Assembly: GCF_000014565.1 (NCBI RefSeq)
Contig: NC_008268.1
Span: 3,348,001 to 3,412,000, forward strand
Origin: Rhodococcus jostii RHA1
GTDB taxonomy: Bacteria; Actinomycetota; Actinomycetes; Mycobacteriales; Mycobacteriaceae
Reading direction: 5' to 3'
DNA: 64,000 bases
The translations under genes and the position numbers were made by a program. Numbering within the stretch: the first letter of the stretch is position 1; every line of letters begins with the position of its first letter. This document shows positions 35,194 to 44,827 of the stretch, piece by piece. The notes beneath the pieces were generated by a model. It saw only the letters and a list, made by a program, of their open reading frames with translations. It was not told the origin of the DNA and did no database searches.

Positions 35194-37284
35194 TCAGTGG
35201 GTTTCGCCGTCGTCGAGGTCGTCGAGCAGGTGCTGCAGCCGCCGGCACGTCGCTTCGTGGCGTTCGACTTCCCGCTCCCAGCCGCGGGTGCGGGCGTCGT
35301 CGATCAGTACTTGCTCGGTCGCCAGGCGCGCCCTGATCCGGGGCGCGTACTCGCTGGTGGTGAGGAACTTCGGGCAGGTCAGGATCAGGTCGCATTCGCA
35401 CGGACCCTCCGCAGGTAGCCGCAGGCAGTGTCCCAGTTCGAGTTCGGTCTTGAGGAAATTCGTCTTCAGCCAGTCCACGGTGTCGTCGTCGAGGGCATCG
35501 TGCAGCAGGGCATCGGCCGCCGGGCCGGCGATCCGGTGCCCGTCGGCGAGCGCCGTCTCGTATTGACGGCGGATCTCGGGATCGGAGATTCGGCTGTAAA
35601 TCATGGACATGGTCGCGCTGCGATGGCCGAGTATTGCCATGATCGTCTGGATGCGGGCGCCGCCCTCGGCGAGTTGGGTGCCGAGGGTGTGTCGCAATCG
35701 GTGTGCGCTGACGGTGGGGGCTCCGCGGTCATCGACCAGTCCCGTAGCGGCGCAGACGGTCCGGAACGCCTCGTCGAAGAGGGTCTTGACCGAGAGCAGC
35801 TTGCCGCGGCGGATGAAGACGTAATCGACTCGGCGGCCGGTGACCTCGTCGATCCGGGCGATCGAGCGTTGGGCCCGGGCCAGGCCGATGGCATGGTCGA
35901 GGGCGGCGGCCGCGTCCGGGTGTAGGGGGACGATCCGTTCGCTGTGTCCCTTGCCGACCGGGATCCGCAGCCGTGGATGTCCGCCCGGATAGGTGTCGAG
36001 GCAATCCCAGGTCAGTCTGCGGATCTCGTCGCGGCGGGCCCCGGACCAGCGCAGCAGCAACAGTGCGGCTCGTTGCAGCGGATCGGACAGGTCGCCGATC
36101 GCGGTCATGATCGCATCGAGTTCGTGTTGAGGGAGGTAGCGGGGAATCGATTCCGGGCGCCGGGGTGTGTCGCGGGAGGTCAGCAATGGTCGGCCGGGGA
36201 CCTCGGCCCACTCCCACACCGCGGTGTCGCGGCAGAACCCGGCGATCGCGTTGAGTTCGTGCTTGACCGTGGTCGTCGACAACGGCTGGCCGGTGTGTTG
36301 GCTCGGACAGGTGGGCAGCCACCGCATGTACTCCTCGATGGTGGCGCGATCGAGCTGGGCGAGGCTGGTGATCTCTGGCTGGTGGACGCCGAGCCAGTTG
36401 ACGAACCTGCGCATTGCCTGCCGGACGTTGTGCACCGTCTGCGGCCGATCCAGCTTGGCGTCGAGGCGGAGTTGGAGGTATCGCTCGATGACCGCCCGAA
36501 TCTTGGGCGGGCACGGTTCTGGGAGCAGGCGGTCGGTCCAGTTTGCGATCGTTCGCGTGCCGATGCGCGGCGCGGTGGTGACCTGGCCGACGTTGTACAG
36601 CAGCACATGGGTGCCGTGGAGATTCGCGAGGTGGTTGCGGAGGAACATGAGATTGGCGTCGGGAGCATCGAGGAACTGGCCGTTCGCGAACAATATCCGG
36701 CGCAGGACATTGAAATCTTCGCGTGCTGCGAAGGCGCGGATGGCCGACCCGAACGCAAACAGATCCGCGTCGGTGATCGCGGTCAGATCGGGGTCGCCGC
36801 GATGGAGCATGAGCCGGCCCAGGCACCAGATCAGGCTGTTGCGCGCCTTGACCGAGGAATGGCCCAGTTCGGTCAGCCGCGCGACCCACTGCTCGAGCAG
36901 CGCGAGATCGACGCCGAGGCCGGTGCCGCCACCCCGCCGGTCGAGCAAACGTGCGTACTTGCGGCCGAGAAGGAACTCGAAGTCCAGGCCGACCCCCTGC
37001 ACCATGGACAGATACACCAGGTAGCCGCTGGCACGATGCGAGTCGGTCCGTCCGTTCGAGCGCATGCCCTCGCCGACGAATCCCAGCCGCACCGGCAGGG
37101 GTTCGGTGAACCAGGTTTCCAGGTCCGGCCACCGCTCGACGAACCGGCGATAGGCACCCATCCGCTCCCACCGGGCCGGAAGTTGGGGCACGTGGGTGTC
37201 TACCCACGCCTGGTATTCGCCTTCGTCGACGTGTCGTCGCGGGCGCGGGACCGGTGCCGGCCGCTCAATCGCCGGCCCGGTCAT
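35194..37284 (-). CDS. Tyrosine recombinase, TnpB-like partner of the element
   Basis: 696 residues from ATG 37284, which overlaps the stop of the upstream recombinase as ATGA. A long N-terminal part (1-290) precedes a core-binding domain and a complete catalytic domain: SGARRDEIRRL (Arg), HRLRHTLGTQL (HxxR) and GHRSATMSMIYSRI (His, Tyr). A tail with Cys residues (GPCECDLILTCPKF) resembles the Zn-binding tail of TnpB-type integrases. Together with the 374-residue recombinase it matches the TnpA/TnpB pair of Tn554-like transposons. Both are at the right end of the parB-inserted element and read inward. Confidence 0.85.
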   Translation of the reverse strand: MTGPAIERPAPVPRPRRHVDEGEYQAWVDTHVPQLPARWERMGAYRRFVERWPDLETWFTEPLPVRLGFVGEGMRSNGRTDSHRASGYLVYLSMVQGVGLDFEFLLGRKYARLLDRRGGGTGLGVDLALLEQWVARLTELGHSSVKARNSLIWCLGRLMLHRGDPDLTAITDADLFAFGSAIRAFAAREDFNVLRRILFANGQFLDAPDANLMFLRNHLANLHGTHVLLYNVGQVTTAPRIGTRTIANWTDRLLPEPCPPKIRAVIERYLQLRLDAKLDRPQTVHNVRQAMRRFVNWLGVHQPEITSLAQLDRATIEEYMRWLPTCPSQHTGQPLSTTTVKHELNAIAGFCRDTAVWEWAEVPGRPLLTSRDTPRRPESIPRYLPQHELDAIMTAIGDLSDPLQRAALLLLRWSGARRDEIRRLTWDCLDTYPGGHPRLRIPVGKGHSERIVPLHPDAAAALDHAIGLARAQRSIARIDEVTGRRVDYVFIRRGKLLSVKTLFDEAFRTVCAATGLVDDRGAPTVSAHRLRHTLGTQLAEGGARIQTIMAILGHRSATMSMIYSRISDPEIRRQYETALADGHRIAGPAADALLHDALDDDTVDWLKTNFLKTELELGHCLRLPAEGPCECDLILTCPKFLTTSEYAPRIRARLATEQVLIDDARTRGWEREVERHEATCRRLQHLLDDLDDGETH

Positions 37285-38405
37285 CGGCGATCTCGTAACG
37301 CGGTCGCGTACTCGTCCCGAACCTGTGTGTCGGACACTCGGGTGTAGATCCGGGTCGACTCCGGTGAGGCGTGTCCGAGGCGTCGCTGCAGCGCCAGCTC
37401 CCGCATCCCGGCCTCCCACATCGCCGTCGCGTGGGTATGCCGCAAGGCGTGGGGAGTTTTGTCGGCCGTACGAAATCCGAGCGTGTCGAGCCGCCGGGCG
37501 AACATCCGCACCAACGCGTCGTACGAGAGCGGCACGCAGCGGCGAGCACCCCGCCCACCGACCAGGAACACGAACGGACTCGGTGCATCGACCGGACGTT
37601 CATGGAGCACATACCGATTCACCGCATCCAGCGTGCGCGGCTCAAGCAGGTCGACGACCCGCTCCTGACGCGACTTCGCACGTACACCCCGCGGATGGTC
37701 GTTACGTTTGCGAATCGTGACTCGCCTTCGGCCATAAGCAATGTCGCCGAGTTGAAGCCCGAGAACCTCTCCTGGACGCAGGCCACCGTCGAGCATCAAC
37801 AGCACCATCGCCAGATCCCGCAAACTGCGCATACTCTCCAACAACGCCGTCACCTCGCACTCACGCAGCGGCCGCGGCAAGCGGCGCGGCAACCGGACCC
37901 GTACCTCCCGGCTGACCGGCTGCTGCCGACTCGCGTTTCCGGTGAACGGGCGGTGTCGCTCGGCGACCATCGCCAACGCGACATCGCGACGGCGGCGCAT
38001 CGGATTCTCGCCGATGACGAGTTCGGCGACGATCGCCCAGTCGTAGAAGCTCGATACCGCGGCCAGTACTCGCGCCACGCTAGCCGGCGCCAACAGACGT
38101 CCGCCGGACCCGACCGGTGCAAGACCCAGCCGCTGGGCAGGTCCGCGCACCGGACGGCGGCGCAGCCATCCCAGCAGTTCCAGGGCCAGCGCTGGCCGGA
38201 ATTCGCGCCAGTCGATTCCGCATTCGGCGAAGAACTCGAACGCCAGGCGCAGGTCGTAGCCGTACGCCAACGCCGTGTTCGGGCTCCGGCCGGAATCGAG
38301 CACGTACCGCAGGAACCGGGTCACCGGCGGCACCGGCTCGCCATCGGCTCCGACCAGGACCACCGAGGACACGATCCCGCCCGTCTTCACGGTCTGCACG
38401 TGCAC
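37281..38405 (-). CDS. Tyrosine recombinase, TnpA-like
   Basis: 374 residues. N-terminal SAM-like domain (SPNTALAYGYDLRLAFEFF), catalytic domain with GGLRPGEVLGL, HALRHTHATAM and GHASPESTRIYTRV, so all of R, HxxR, H and Y are present. It starts only 46 bases inside the right terminal repeat and is followed by the coupled TnpB-like gene. Likely the enzyme that recognises the repeats and moves the element. A small TnpC-like third gene is not seen beside it, unlike classic Tn554. Confidence 0.88.
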   Translation of the reverse strand: MHVQTVKTGGIVSSVVLVGADGEPVPPVTRFLRYVLDSGRSPNTALAYGYDLRLAFEFFAECGIDWREFRPALALELLGWLRRRPVRGPAQRLGLAPVGSGGRLLAPASVARVLAAVSSFYDWAIVAELVIGENPMRRRRDVALAMVAERHRPFTGNASRQQPVSREVRVRLPRRLPRPLRECEVTALLESMRSLRDLAMVLLMLDGGLRPGEVLGLQLGDIAYGRRRVTIRKRNDHPRGVRAKSRQERVVDLLEPRTLDAVNRYVLHERPVDAPSPFVFLVGGRGARRCVPLSYDALVRMFARRLDTLGFRTADKTPHALRHTHATAMWEAGMRELALQRRLGHASPESTRIYTRVSDTQVRDEYATALRDRR

Positions 38406-38450
38406 GACCCCAGCCCACCACTGATTGTCCTGCCCCGGGTGACGACCCGC

Positions 38451-38468
38451 CGTGAGATGTCCACATAA
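38451..38468 (-). repeat. Right terminal inverted repeat of the 21.9-kb element
   Basis: Read on the minus strand, TTATGTGGACATCTCACG, matching the left repeat at 17 of 18 positions. Outside it four bases (gaaa on the plus strand) precede the parB sequence. Confidence 0.85.
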
Positions 38469-38472
38469 GAAA

Positions 38473-38831
38473 GAACCGGGCCACGATTTCGGCTTGCTCG
38501 AGATCGAGTTGACCGGAATCGAGGGCGGTGCGCGCGGTGGCCGACGTGCCGACGGCGGCGGCGGCCTTGACCTGGGTACGAGGCAGGTGCACCGCTTTGG
38601 AAATCTTGGTCACCGACGCGCCCAGATCGAGCATCTGAGCGATACCGGCGGCGCGCTGCCCGTCGGTCAGGTCGTTGCGGTGATCGTTCGCGACGACCTG
38701 CTGGGTGATCCGCTGGATACCGCGCTCGGCGTCACTGGTGGCGGTGTCCGGTGTGACCAGGGCGGGGAGGTTGGTCAGCCCGGCGTCGCGGGCGGCAAGG
38801 GTGCGTTCCCTCGAAGGTCTGGGCGTGTTGC
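38473..38831 (-). pseudogene. parB: parB, middle fragment
   Basis: Codes for ERTLAARDAGLTNLPALV, then QQVVANDHRNDLTDGQRAAG, the helix-turn-helix IAQMLDLGASVTKISKAV and QLDLEQAEIVARF, i.e. the ParB/Srx-to-HTH part of ParB. It ends exactly at the element boundary (38,473) and continues in frame as the 3' fragment at 16,562. At its other end the homology stops near 38,831, a few codons after what should be the GHRR motif, next to the second recombinase operon. The N-terminal part of parB is absent from this window, so a second rearrangement removed it. Confidence 0.85.
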
Positions 38832-38867
38832 AGACGAGTTCGGCCTTGACGGAGTTACGTTCGCAGG

Positions 38868-40391
38868 GTGCCCACTGCGGACGCGGTTTCCGGAGGGAAT
38901 TCGGACTGGCCCGATGGCGGTGAGTGGATGTTGTACTGGACCACTCGTGGTGTCGAGGTGCCTGTCGGGTTCGACGATGCGCTGGACGGGTGGGGGGAGA
39001 TCGATACCCGCGAGCGGGCGCTGGGCGTCGACGAGGCTACGCCGATCCTGATTGACCCGGTCGGTCGGATCGATCCGCGACTGGCGAGGTTCTTCCGTCG
39101 GTCGCGGATCGCGTTTCTCGCCGAGGGAACACGGCAGTCGTATGTGAAGGATTACCGACTGTTCTTCAGCTTTTTGTGGCGGCGCGGGAAGTACTGGGAT
39201 CAGGCCGATTACGACGACATCGGCGACTACGAGGCGTGGCGACGCCGGTCGACGGACAACCCGCGGCGGGTCGGTGGAGCCAAGTGGGCTCGGGAGTTGG
39301 CCGCGTTCAAGTTGCTGTTCGACTGGGCGGTGGTCACCGGGTCGGTGCAGCGTAGCCCGGTGGCGACGCACACGGTGCGCCGGCGCGACGGCGCCGTGGT
39401 CGAGGTGGCCGACAGTCGACCGAAGGACGTGCGGGTCGCCAACGTCAAGTGGGTGACCCCGCGAACCTATCGGCTGTGGCGCGACATCGGGTTGCGCGGC
39501 TACTCGGGCGACGGTGTGCCGGAGCCGGGTTGGCGCGGCCGCAACGACGGCCGCAACACGGCCTTCGCGGATCTGTTGTTCGACAGCGGACTGCGCCTGC
39601 GGGAGGGCGGTTGCTTGCTCACTGTCGAGGTTCCGGTCCCGATGACCGGTCAGGTCTATTGCGAGGGCCCAGTGGCGGCCGCGACCGCGAAGCGTCGCGA
39701 ACGCTGCTTCTACGTCCCGGTCGAGACACTGAGCGGGATCGCCGGTTACATCGCCACGACCCGGCGTGACGCGATTCGTCGTGCGCAGCGGGCGGGCCGA
39801 TACGACCGGCTGGCGGGGAAGCTGATCGTCACCAAGACGTCGCCGGGTCAGCGCCGACTGGCCTGGGAAGACGGGTTGGGGCGCCGCGGTGAGTTCCCTG
39901 TCACGGCGATCGACGAGCGGCAGCGGCGTCGGTTGTTCGTCGAGGGAGAGGCGGGGCTCGAGCCGCTGCAGTTGTGGCTCACCGATGCCGGTCTGCCGAT
40001 GGACTACCGCTCCTGGGAGGCGGTGTTCGCCGCGGCCAACGCCCGGTGCCTGCGGTTCGGGAAACCGATCGGCATCACTCCGCACAGCTGCCGACATTCC
40101 TTCGCGCTGAAGATGCTGGTCACCCTGCAGCGTGGGCTCGATGCCCGATTCGGCCTGGACAAGGCGGAGCGAGACCACCTGCGCAACGTCTACGGAAATG
40201 CGTTCACGCTGGTCAAAGACCTTCTTGGACACCGGAGCGAACAGACGACCCGAGAAATTTATCTCGAACCGCTCAACGGTCTGCGCCTCGGAATGATCCT
40301 GGACGGCAGCGACGACCTCAGTGCGGTCCTCGCGCAGGTCTCCGCGTCCACCGGCCGGGTCGTCGATATCGCACCCGATGAGGGAGCCTAG
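38868..40391 (+). CDS. Tyrosine recombinase, first gene of the four-gene operon
   Basis: 507 residues from a GTG at 38868. Core-binding domain about 80-180 (GTRQSYVKDYRLFFSFLW), catalytic domain with DSGLRLREGG (Arg), ITPHSCRHSFALKML (HxxR) and GHRSEQTTREIYLEP (His, Tyr). It is complete. The next gene begins one base after its stop. It resembles the first recombinase of the multi-integrase modules (Tn554-like or recombinase-in-trio types) common on actinobacterial plasmids. Confidence 0.87.
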   Translation: MPTADAVSGGNSDWPDGGEWMLYWTTRGVEVPVGFDDALDGWGEIDTRERALGVDEATPILIDPVGRIDPRLARFFRRSRIAFLAEGTRQSYVKDYRLFFSFLWRRGKYWDQADYDDIGDYEAWRRRSTDNPRRVGGAKWARELAAFKLLFDWAVVTGSVQRSPVATHTVRRRDGAVVEVADSRPKDVRVANVKWVTPRTYRLWRDIGLRGYSGDGVPEPGWRGRNDGRNTAFADLLFDSGLRLREGGCLLTVEVPVPMTGQVYCEGPVAAATAKRRERCFYVPVETLSGIAGYIATTRRDAIRRAQRAGRYDRLAGKLIVTKTSPGQRRLAWEDGLGRRGEFPVTAIDERQRRRLFVEGEAGLEPLQLWLTDAGLPMDYRSWEAVFAAANARCLRFGKPIGITPHSCRHSFALKMLVTLQRGLDARFGLDKAERDHLRNVYGNAFTLVKDLLGHRSEQTTREIYLEPLNGLRLGMILDGSDDLSAVLAQVSASTGRVVDIAPDEGA

Positions 40392-40392
40392 C

Positions 40393-42159
40393 GTGGCGGG
40401 CCGACATCGGAGCAGGGCGGTGTTGCCTGCCGCGGAGTATCGACGTCCAGCCCCGGTGGACAGCACCGGCCTGGTGGTGACCCTGTGGTCCGAAAACGGG
40501 ATCGCCGAAGGCGTTTTCGACTTCACCTCACTGCCGGGCACCCTGGTGCTGCGGCAACAGTTCGCGGCGGCGTTCGATCGCCAGATCGGGCCGGACGGCC
40601 CGTGGCGTGCCTGGGACACCTGCTACTGCGGCTATCAAAGTGCTCGGTTGCTGCTGACCGGGTTGGCCACCGTGGAGCGGCCGCCGGAGACGATGGCGCA
40701 GATCACCCCCGCCATGTGGCTCTCTTGGCGCATGTCACTGCCGCCGACCGCCGGAACCCGCCACCATCTGGTCGCCCTCCGGACGCTGCTGGCCCAGGCG
40801 CCCGAGCTTCCGCCCGAGACACTCGAGGTCGTCGACCGGCGCGTCGATCCCGCTCCGGCGTCGACGGAGAGCGCCTACACCTACCAGGAGTTTCTGCGCA
40901 TCCGCTCGGCCGCGGCGACCGTCTTCAACAGCGCCCTGATCCGGATCCGGGACAACCGCGAACATCTGCGCCGCTGGCGGACCGGCGAGTTCCGGGCGGC
41001 GAGCAGCGACTGGTTGCTCGGTGAGGCGCTGGACTGTGTGGCCCGCACGGGTGACGTGCCGTTGCTCGCCGCATGGCCGGGCGGCGGGCGACGGCCCTCG
41101 CGCCGGCATCTGGGCGCCCTCGGGGGGCGTGCACCGCAGCAGACCTGGGGCCGGCTGTTCCTCAGTCGCCGCGAAGTATTCGCGGCGGCGATCCTGCTGG
41201 TGGCCAGCGAATCGTGGAACAAGTCCGTGCTGCACCGGATGCGGATCCCGGAGCACGACCCGGCGCTCACCGACGACGTCGACGTCTTCACCGTGCACCT
41301 CGACAAGCCCCGCCGACCGGTGCGGCTGCGGCACACCAGCGCCAACCTCCTCGACAACGGCCCGAGCAGTGCGGGACGGCTGCTGCGCCACGTCATCGAG
41401 GCCACCGACCCGGCCCGCGAGACCCTGGCGGTGCTGGGCCGGCCCACCGACCGGCTGCTGGTCTACCGCACCGCGTGTCCGTCTCGCCGCGGGCAGGAAT
41501 TCGCGTTCGGCATCGCCAAGAGCCTGACGGTCGGGACCGAATCGGTGAGCCTGCGCCGGCTGCGGCGCACCGTGCAGGTGCTGATCCGCAAGGAACCCGC
41601 CCAGAACACGCAGCAGGTCCACGACACCGTCTACATGCTGCGAGATCCCGCCGGCCGCGCCGCCGCCGGCGAGACGATCGCCCGAGGACTCACCGACGCC
41701 GCCGAGCACGCCCACCTCATCGGAGCGATGCGGCTGGTCCTCGGCGGCGACGCCGAGACGTTGGTCGAGTTGTCCGACGATCCCGAACTCGCCGCAGCCA
41801 TCCAACGCGGCGACCTCGACACCGCCACCGCAGCCTGCACCGATTTCACCCACAGCCCACACAACGACCCGGGCCTGCCCTGCACCGCGTCGTTCCTGCT
41901 GTGTCTGGCCTGCCCGAACGCGGTCGCCACCCGACGGCACCTACCGCGGCTGGTCCACCTGCACGACGGGTTGACCGAACTGCACACCGTCCTGGACACC
42001 GCCGTCTGGGACCGGCAGTGGCAGCAGCACTTCGAGCGGATCTCAGCGCTGCTGGACACCCACACCACCGCGGCCGAACGATCCGACGCCCGCACCCGGA
42101 TCACCGATGCGGACCGCACGACCATCGACCGGCTGCTCCGCAGAACCTTCGACGCATGA
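40393..42159 (+). CDS. Large accessory protein of the recombinase operon
   Basis: 588 residues. The GTG at 40393 is chosen because AGGGAG stands 6 bases upstream. An ATG at 40379 overlapping the upstream gene is possible. No clean R-HxxR-H-Y set is visible. A late segment, VSLRRLRRTVQVLIRKEPAQ followed by QQVHDTVYML, looks like a degenerate recombinase end. CxxC-type residues appear near the C-terminus (FLLCLACPNA). Homologues sit between two integrases in similar operons, so an architectural role in the synaptic complex is inferred. Ends overlapping the next gene by ATGA. Confidence 0.65.
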   Translation: MAGRHRSRAVLPAAEYRRPAPVDSTGLVVTLWSENGIAEGVFDFTSLPGTLVLRQQFAAAFDRQIGPDGPWRAWDTCYCGYQSARLLLTGLATVERPPETMAQITPAMWLSWRMSLPPTAGTRHHLVALRTLLAQAPELPPETLEVVDRRVDPAPASTESAYTYQEFLRIRSAAATVFNSALIRIRDNREHLRRWRTGEFRAASSDWLLGEALDCVARTGDVPLLAAWPGGGRRPSRRHLGALGGRAPQQTWGRLFLSRREVFAAAILLVASESWNKSVLHRMRIPEHDPALTDDVDVFTVHLDKPRRPVRLRHTSANLLDNGPSSAGRLLRHVIEATDPARETLAVLGRPTDRLLVYRTACPSRRGQEFAFGIAKSLTVGTESVSLRRLRRTVQVLIRKEPAQNTQQVHDTVYMLRDPAGRAAAGETIARGLTDAAEHAHLIGAMRLVLGGDAETLVELSDDPELAAAIQRGDLDTATAACTDFTHSPHNDPGLPCTASFLLCLACPNAVATRRHLPRLVHLHDGLTELHTVLDTAVWDRQWQQHFERISALLDTHTTAAERSDARTRITDADRTTIDRLLRRTFDA

Positions 42160-44309
42160 CCACCGCGGACGCATCGAACCCCGGTGCCGACGGACACCGG
42201 CCGGTACACGACGACGACCCCTTCCTCGATCCGCACCGACTGCCCGACACCCTTCAGCCCGGGGCCGTGTCCCGGTTCGGTGACCTGCGGTGGGATCTGT
42301 CCCCACTCAACACCCAGGACCACCAGGGGCACGATTGCCTGAACTGGCAGCTGTTCCCACTGCCACTACGCGCGTCGTTCCGACGGGCCGGGTGGGCGTT
42401 GGTCAACCTCCCGACCCCCGACGCGCTGCTGGGGAGTCGAAATGCTCACCGACGCAAGTGGCTACACCCGGCCTCGATGCGCAACGTCGTCGGCCAATGG
42501 TGCCAACTCGCGCAGTGGATGCTCACCCGCAACATCACCGAACTCGGCGCGCTGACCGTCGACGACCTCTCCGACTACGCCATCGAGGTCAGTCGTCTCC
42601 AGATCTCCACGACGACAGCGAGGAACCGCCTCACCGCCGTCGGCCTGCTGTGGGGCTTCGCCCCGCACCTGCCGCCCGGCGACCGCATTCCGATGCCACC
42701 GTGGCACGCCGAATGCATCCGGGACTACCTGCCGCGGACCGACACCGCCAACGAAAACGGCACACCCCCGATCCACCCGGCGGTGATGTCGCCGCTGCTG
42801 ATCTGGGCGATGCGGTTCGTCGACGACTTCGCCGACGACATCCTCGCCGCCTGGCAGGAACACCACACACTGACCGGCCGGATCCGGCCGCACGCCGACC
42901 CCGCGGCGACCGCGACCATGCGGGAGCTGGTCGAACAGTACGCCGCCGAGAATCGGCCGCTACCCGGTTGCATCCACAACGGGCGCCCGATGCTCGCGAT
43001 CTCCTACCTCGCCGGCCGCGCCAATGCCAGCAAGGAACAGGCCAGCCACGCCGTCCGGGCCTACGGACCGCACCTGCCCGTGGCGGGGGAAGCACCGCTG
43101 AGCAGCCCCATTCGCGGGCGCCTGGACGGGCGAGCGTGGCTCGAGCACATCACCTTCCACGAAGCCCCGCAGCTCATGCACCGACTGTCCACCGCCTGCC
43201 TGATCGTCCTCTTGTACCTGACCGGGATGAGACCCGGCGAAGCGCTCGAACTGCGGGTCGGGTGTTGCCCGGAACCCGGACCCGACGACCCGCGCCCCCA
43301 CGGCTACCAAATCCACGGCAACTACTTCAAGGGCGCCCGCGACGACGACGGCAAGCACGTGGTCGGTGGGCTTCCCCGGGACACGCCCTGGACCGCGATC
43401 GCGCCGGTGGTCCGCGCGGTACGCGTGCTCGAGCGAATGGCGGACGGGCCATTGTTGTTCCCCGTGAAAACTGCCTGGGCCTCGACCACGTCGGGCTCCC
43501 GGAAGCGGCGTGGAGAGGCACTGACCTGTCAGGGCGCCAACGGTCGGATCTCGGCCTTCACCACATGGCTGAACGACTACACGGCCCGCACCCGCCCCGA
43601 CGAACGCATCCCCGACGACCCGCACGGCCCGGTTCACGTCAACCGCTTCCGGCGCACCCTCGCCTGGCACATCGCCCGCCTGCCCGGCGGCCGCATCGCC
43701 CTCGCGGTGCAGTACGGACACCTACGCGCGTCCACGATCACCGACGGCTACGCCGGACGAGCCCGCGACGGATTACGCCGGATCCTCGACATCGAAACCG
43801 CCCGCGCCATGGCCGACTACCTCGACACCGTCGCCGACCGCCTCCACCACGGCGAACACGTCTCCGGACCCGCCGCCCGCCGCCTGATCAGCGCCGCCAC
43901 CGAAGCCCGGAACCGGTTCGAGGGCATGTTCCTGACCCCCACACAGGCCCGCGCCCTGCTCAAAGTTCCGCAGTTCCACGTTCACGACAACCCCGAGGCC
44001 TTCCTCACCTGCAACTACGACCCCGCCAAAGCGCTCTGCCACCCGGATCGCGCCCACCTGTCCGGCCGGTCGACATCCCCGGCGATCGACCGGTGCGATC
44101 CGGCCTGCGCGAACATCGCGCGCACCGACACCCACATCGCCGCACTGCGCACCGAGATCGCCCGACTCCGCGACGAAATCGTCGAGCCGGCCACCCCGAT
44201 GCCGCTGCGTGAACGCCTCCGTCAACGAGCAGCCCACCTGAACAAGCTCGTCGAACAACACGAGAAGACCCGCACCACGAACCGCGAGGAGACCGACGTT
44301 GACCGATGA
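42156..44309 (+). CDS. Tyrosine recombinase, third gene, with altered HxxR
   Basis: 717 residues. The ATG at 42156 overlaps the preceding stop (ATGA). The catalytic domain shows TGMRPGEALELRV (Arg) and YGHLRASTITDGYAGR (His, Tyr), but the HxxR box reads NRFRRTLAW, with Asn in place of His. A C-terminal region has Cys/His residues (FLTCNYDPAKALCHPDR, CDPACANI) typical of TnpB-type integrases, then a coiled coil (IARLRDEIVEPATPMPLRE). Probably acts together with the first recombinase. Confidence 0.8.
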   Translation: MTTADASNPGADGHRPVHDDDPFLDPHRLPDTLQPGAVSRFGDLRWDLSPLNTQDHQGHDCLNWQLFPLPLRASFRRAGWALVNLPTPDALLGSRNAHRRKWLHPASMRNVVGQWCQLAQWMLTRNITELGALTVDDLSDYAIEVSRLQISTTTARNRLTAVGLLWGFAPHLPPGDRIPMPPWHAECIRDYLPRTDTANENGTPPIHPAVMSPLLIWAMRFVDDFADDILAAWQEHHTLTGRIRPHADPAATATMRELVEQYAAENRPLPGCIHNGRPMLAISYLAGRANASKEQASHAVRAYGPHLPVAGEAPLSSPIRGRLDGRAWLEHITFHEAPQLMHRLSTACLIVLLYLTGMRPGEALELRVGCCPEPGPDDPRPHGYQIHGNYFKGARDDDGKHVVGGLPRDTPWTAIAPVVRAVRVLERMADGPLLFPVKTAWASTTSGSRKRRGEALTCQGANGRISAFTTWLNDYTARTRPDERIPDDPHGPVHVNRFRRTLAWHIARLPGGRIALAVQYGHLRASTITDGYAGRARDGLRRILDIETARAMADYLDTVADRLHHGEHVSGPAARRLISAATEARNRFEGMFLTPTQARALLKVPQFHVHDNPEAFLTCNYDPAKALCHPDRAHLSGRSTSPAIDRCDPACANIARTDTHIAALRTEIARLRDEIVEPATPMPLRERLRQRAAHLNKLVEQHEKTRTTNREETDVDR

Positions 44310-44742
44310 GAACGACCGGCGTGCCATCACCGCGGCCATGCAGCGATTGTTCGCGGGAACACCGCTGCGCTCCTCGGGCAAGCTGGATATCGTCACCCTC
44401 GCGCAAGAAGCCGGGGTGAAACGAAACAAGCTGACCCACAAGCACACCGACCTCAAGGATCTCTTCTACGCGCAGCGACGAACCCGCGACGGCGTCCCCG
44501 ACAACGAGGCCAAGCTCCGCGAGCAGATCGTCACCTTGGAAAAGGCCAACCAGTCACTGCGAGAGGACCGAGACCGCTACCGCCTGACCAGCGAAATGTT
44601 CGCTCGCGCGTTGCACGTACTGACCATCGAGAACGACAACTTCCGCCGCGACGCACGCAACCGACCGCCACCCCCGCCGAGCCACTACGATCATCCGCGC
44701 CTAGCCGAACACCTCAAACCTGGAACCTCCACATCGAGGTAA
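44299..44742 (+). CDS. TnpC-like (DUF6262-type) small coiled-coil protein
   Basis: 147 residues from a TTG at 44299 that overlaps the previous gene by 11 bases and has GAGGAG 7 bases before it. N-terminal helix-turn-helix-like part (SGKLDIVTLAQEAGVKRNKL), then a coiled coil (AKLREQIVTLEKANQSLRED). It resembles TnpC of Tn554, which influences frequency and orientation of transposition. Last gene of the operon. Confidence 0.78.
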   Translation: MTDENDRRAITAAMQRLFAGTPLRSSGKLDIVTLAQEAGVKRNKLTHKHTDLKDLFYAQRRTRDGVPDNEAKLREQIVTLEKANQSLREDRDRYRLTSEMFARALHVLTIENDNFRRDARNRPPPPPSHYDHPRLAEHLKPGTSTSR

Positions 44743-44827
44743 GAAGTAACCCGGAGATCGTTGACGGTTGTTCTGGCCGGACCGGAATGTGACTGCGTTT
44801 CTCCTGCGTGGCTCTGCCCGAAGACGA

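Larger units (their letters stand above)
16563..38472. mobile_element. About 21.9-kb tyrosine-recombinase transposon-like element inserted in parB
   Basis: Bounded on both sides by pieces of one parB gene on the minus strand. Removing 16,563-38,472 restores the parB frame. The ends carry inverted copies of TTATGTGGACATYTCACG (16565-16582 and 38451-38468), with 2 and 4 extra bases outside, which is reminiscent of the non-parental coupling bases left by Tn554-type tyrosine recombinase transposons. The right end holds two coupled tyrosine recombinases reading inward, plus a serine resolvase, resolvase relics and a toxin-antitoxin pair. The rest is cargo: Ser/Thr kinase, FHA-HTH protein, trypsin-like protease and several secreted or membrane proteins. 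The family name is an inference; the boundaries are seen in the sequence. Confidence 0.85.

Noticed and set aside
38080..38634. A 184-codon reverse frame beginning with ParB-like sequence
   Set aside because: Only the first part is ParB; at 38,472 it runs into the element end and becomes a shadow of the TnpA gene.
41073..42155. N-terminal extension of the third recombinase to 1078 codons
   Set aside because: It overlaps the 588-residue gene in another frame and is Arg/Pro-rich; ATG 42156 with the ATGA overlap is the natural start.
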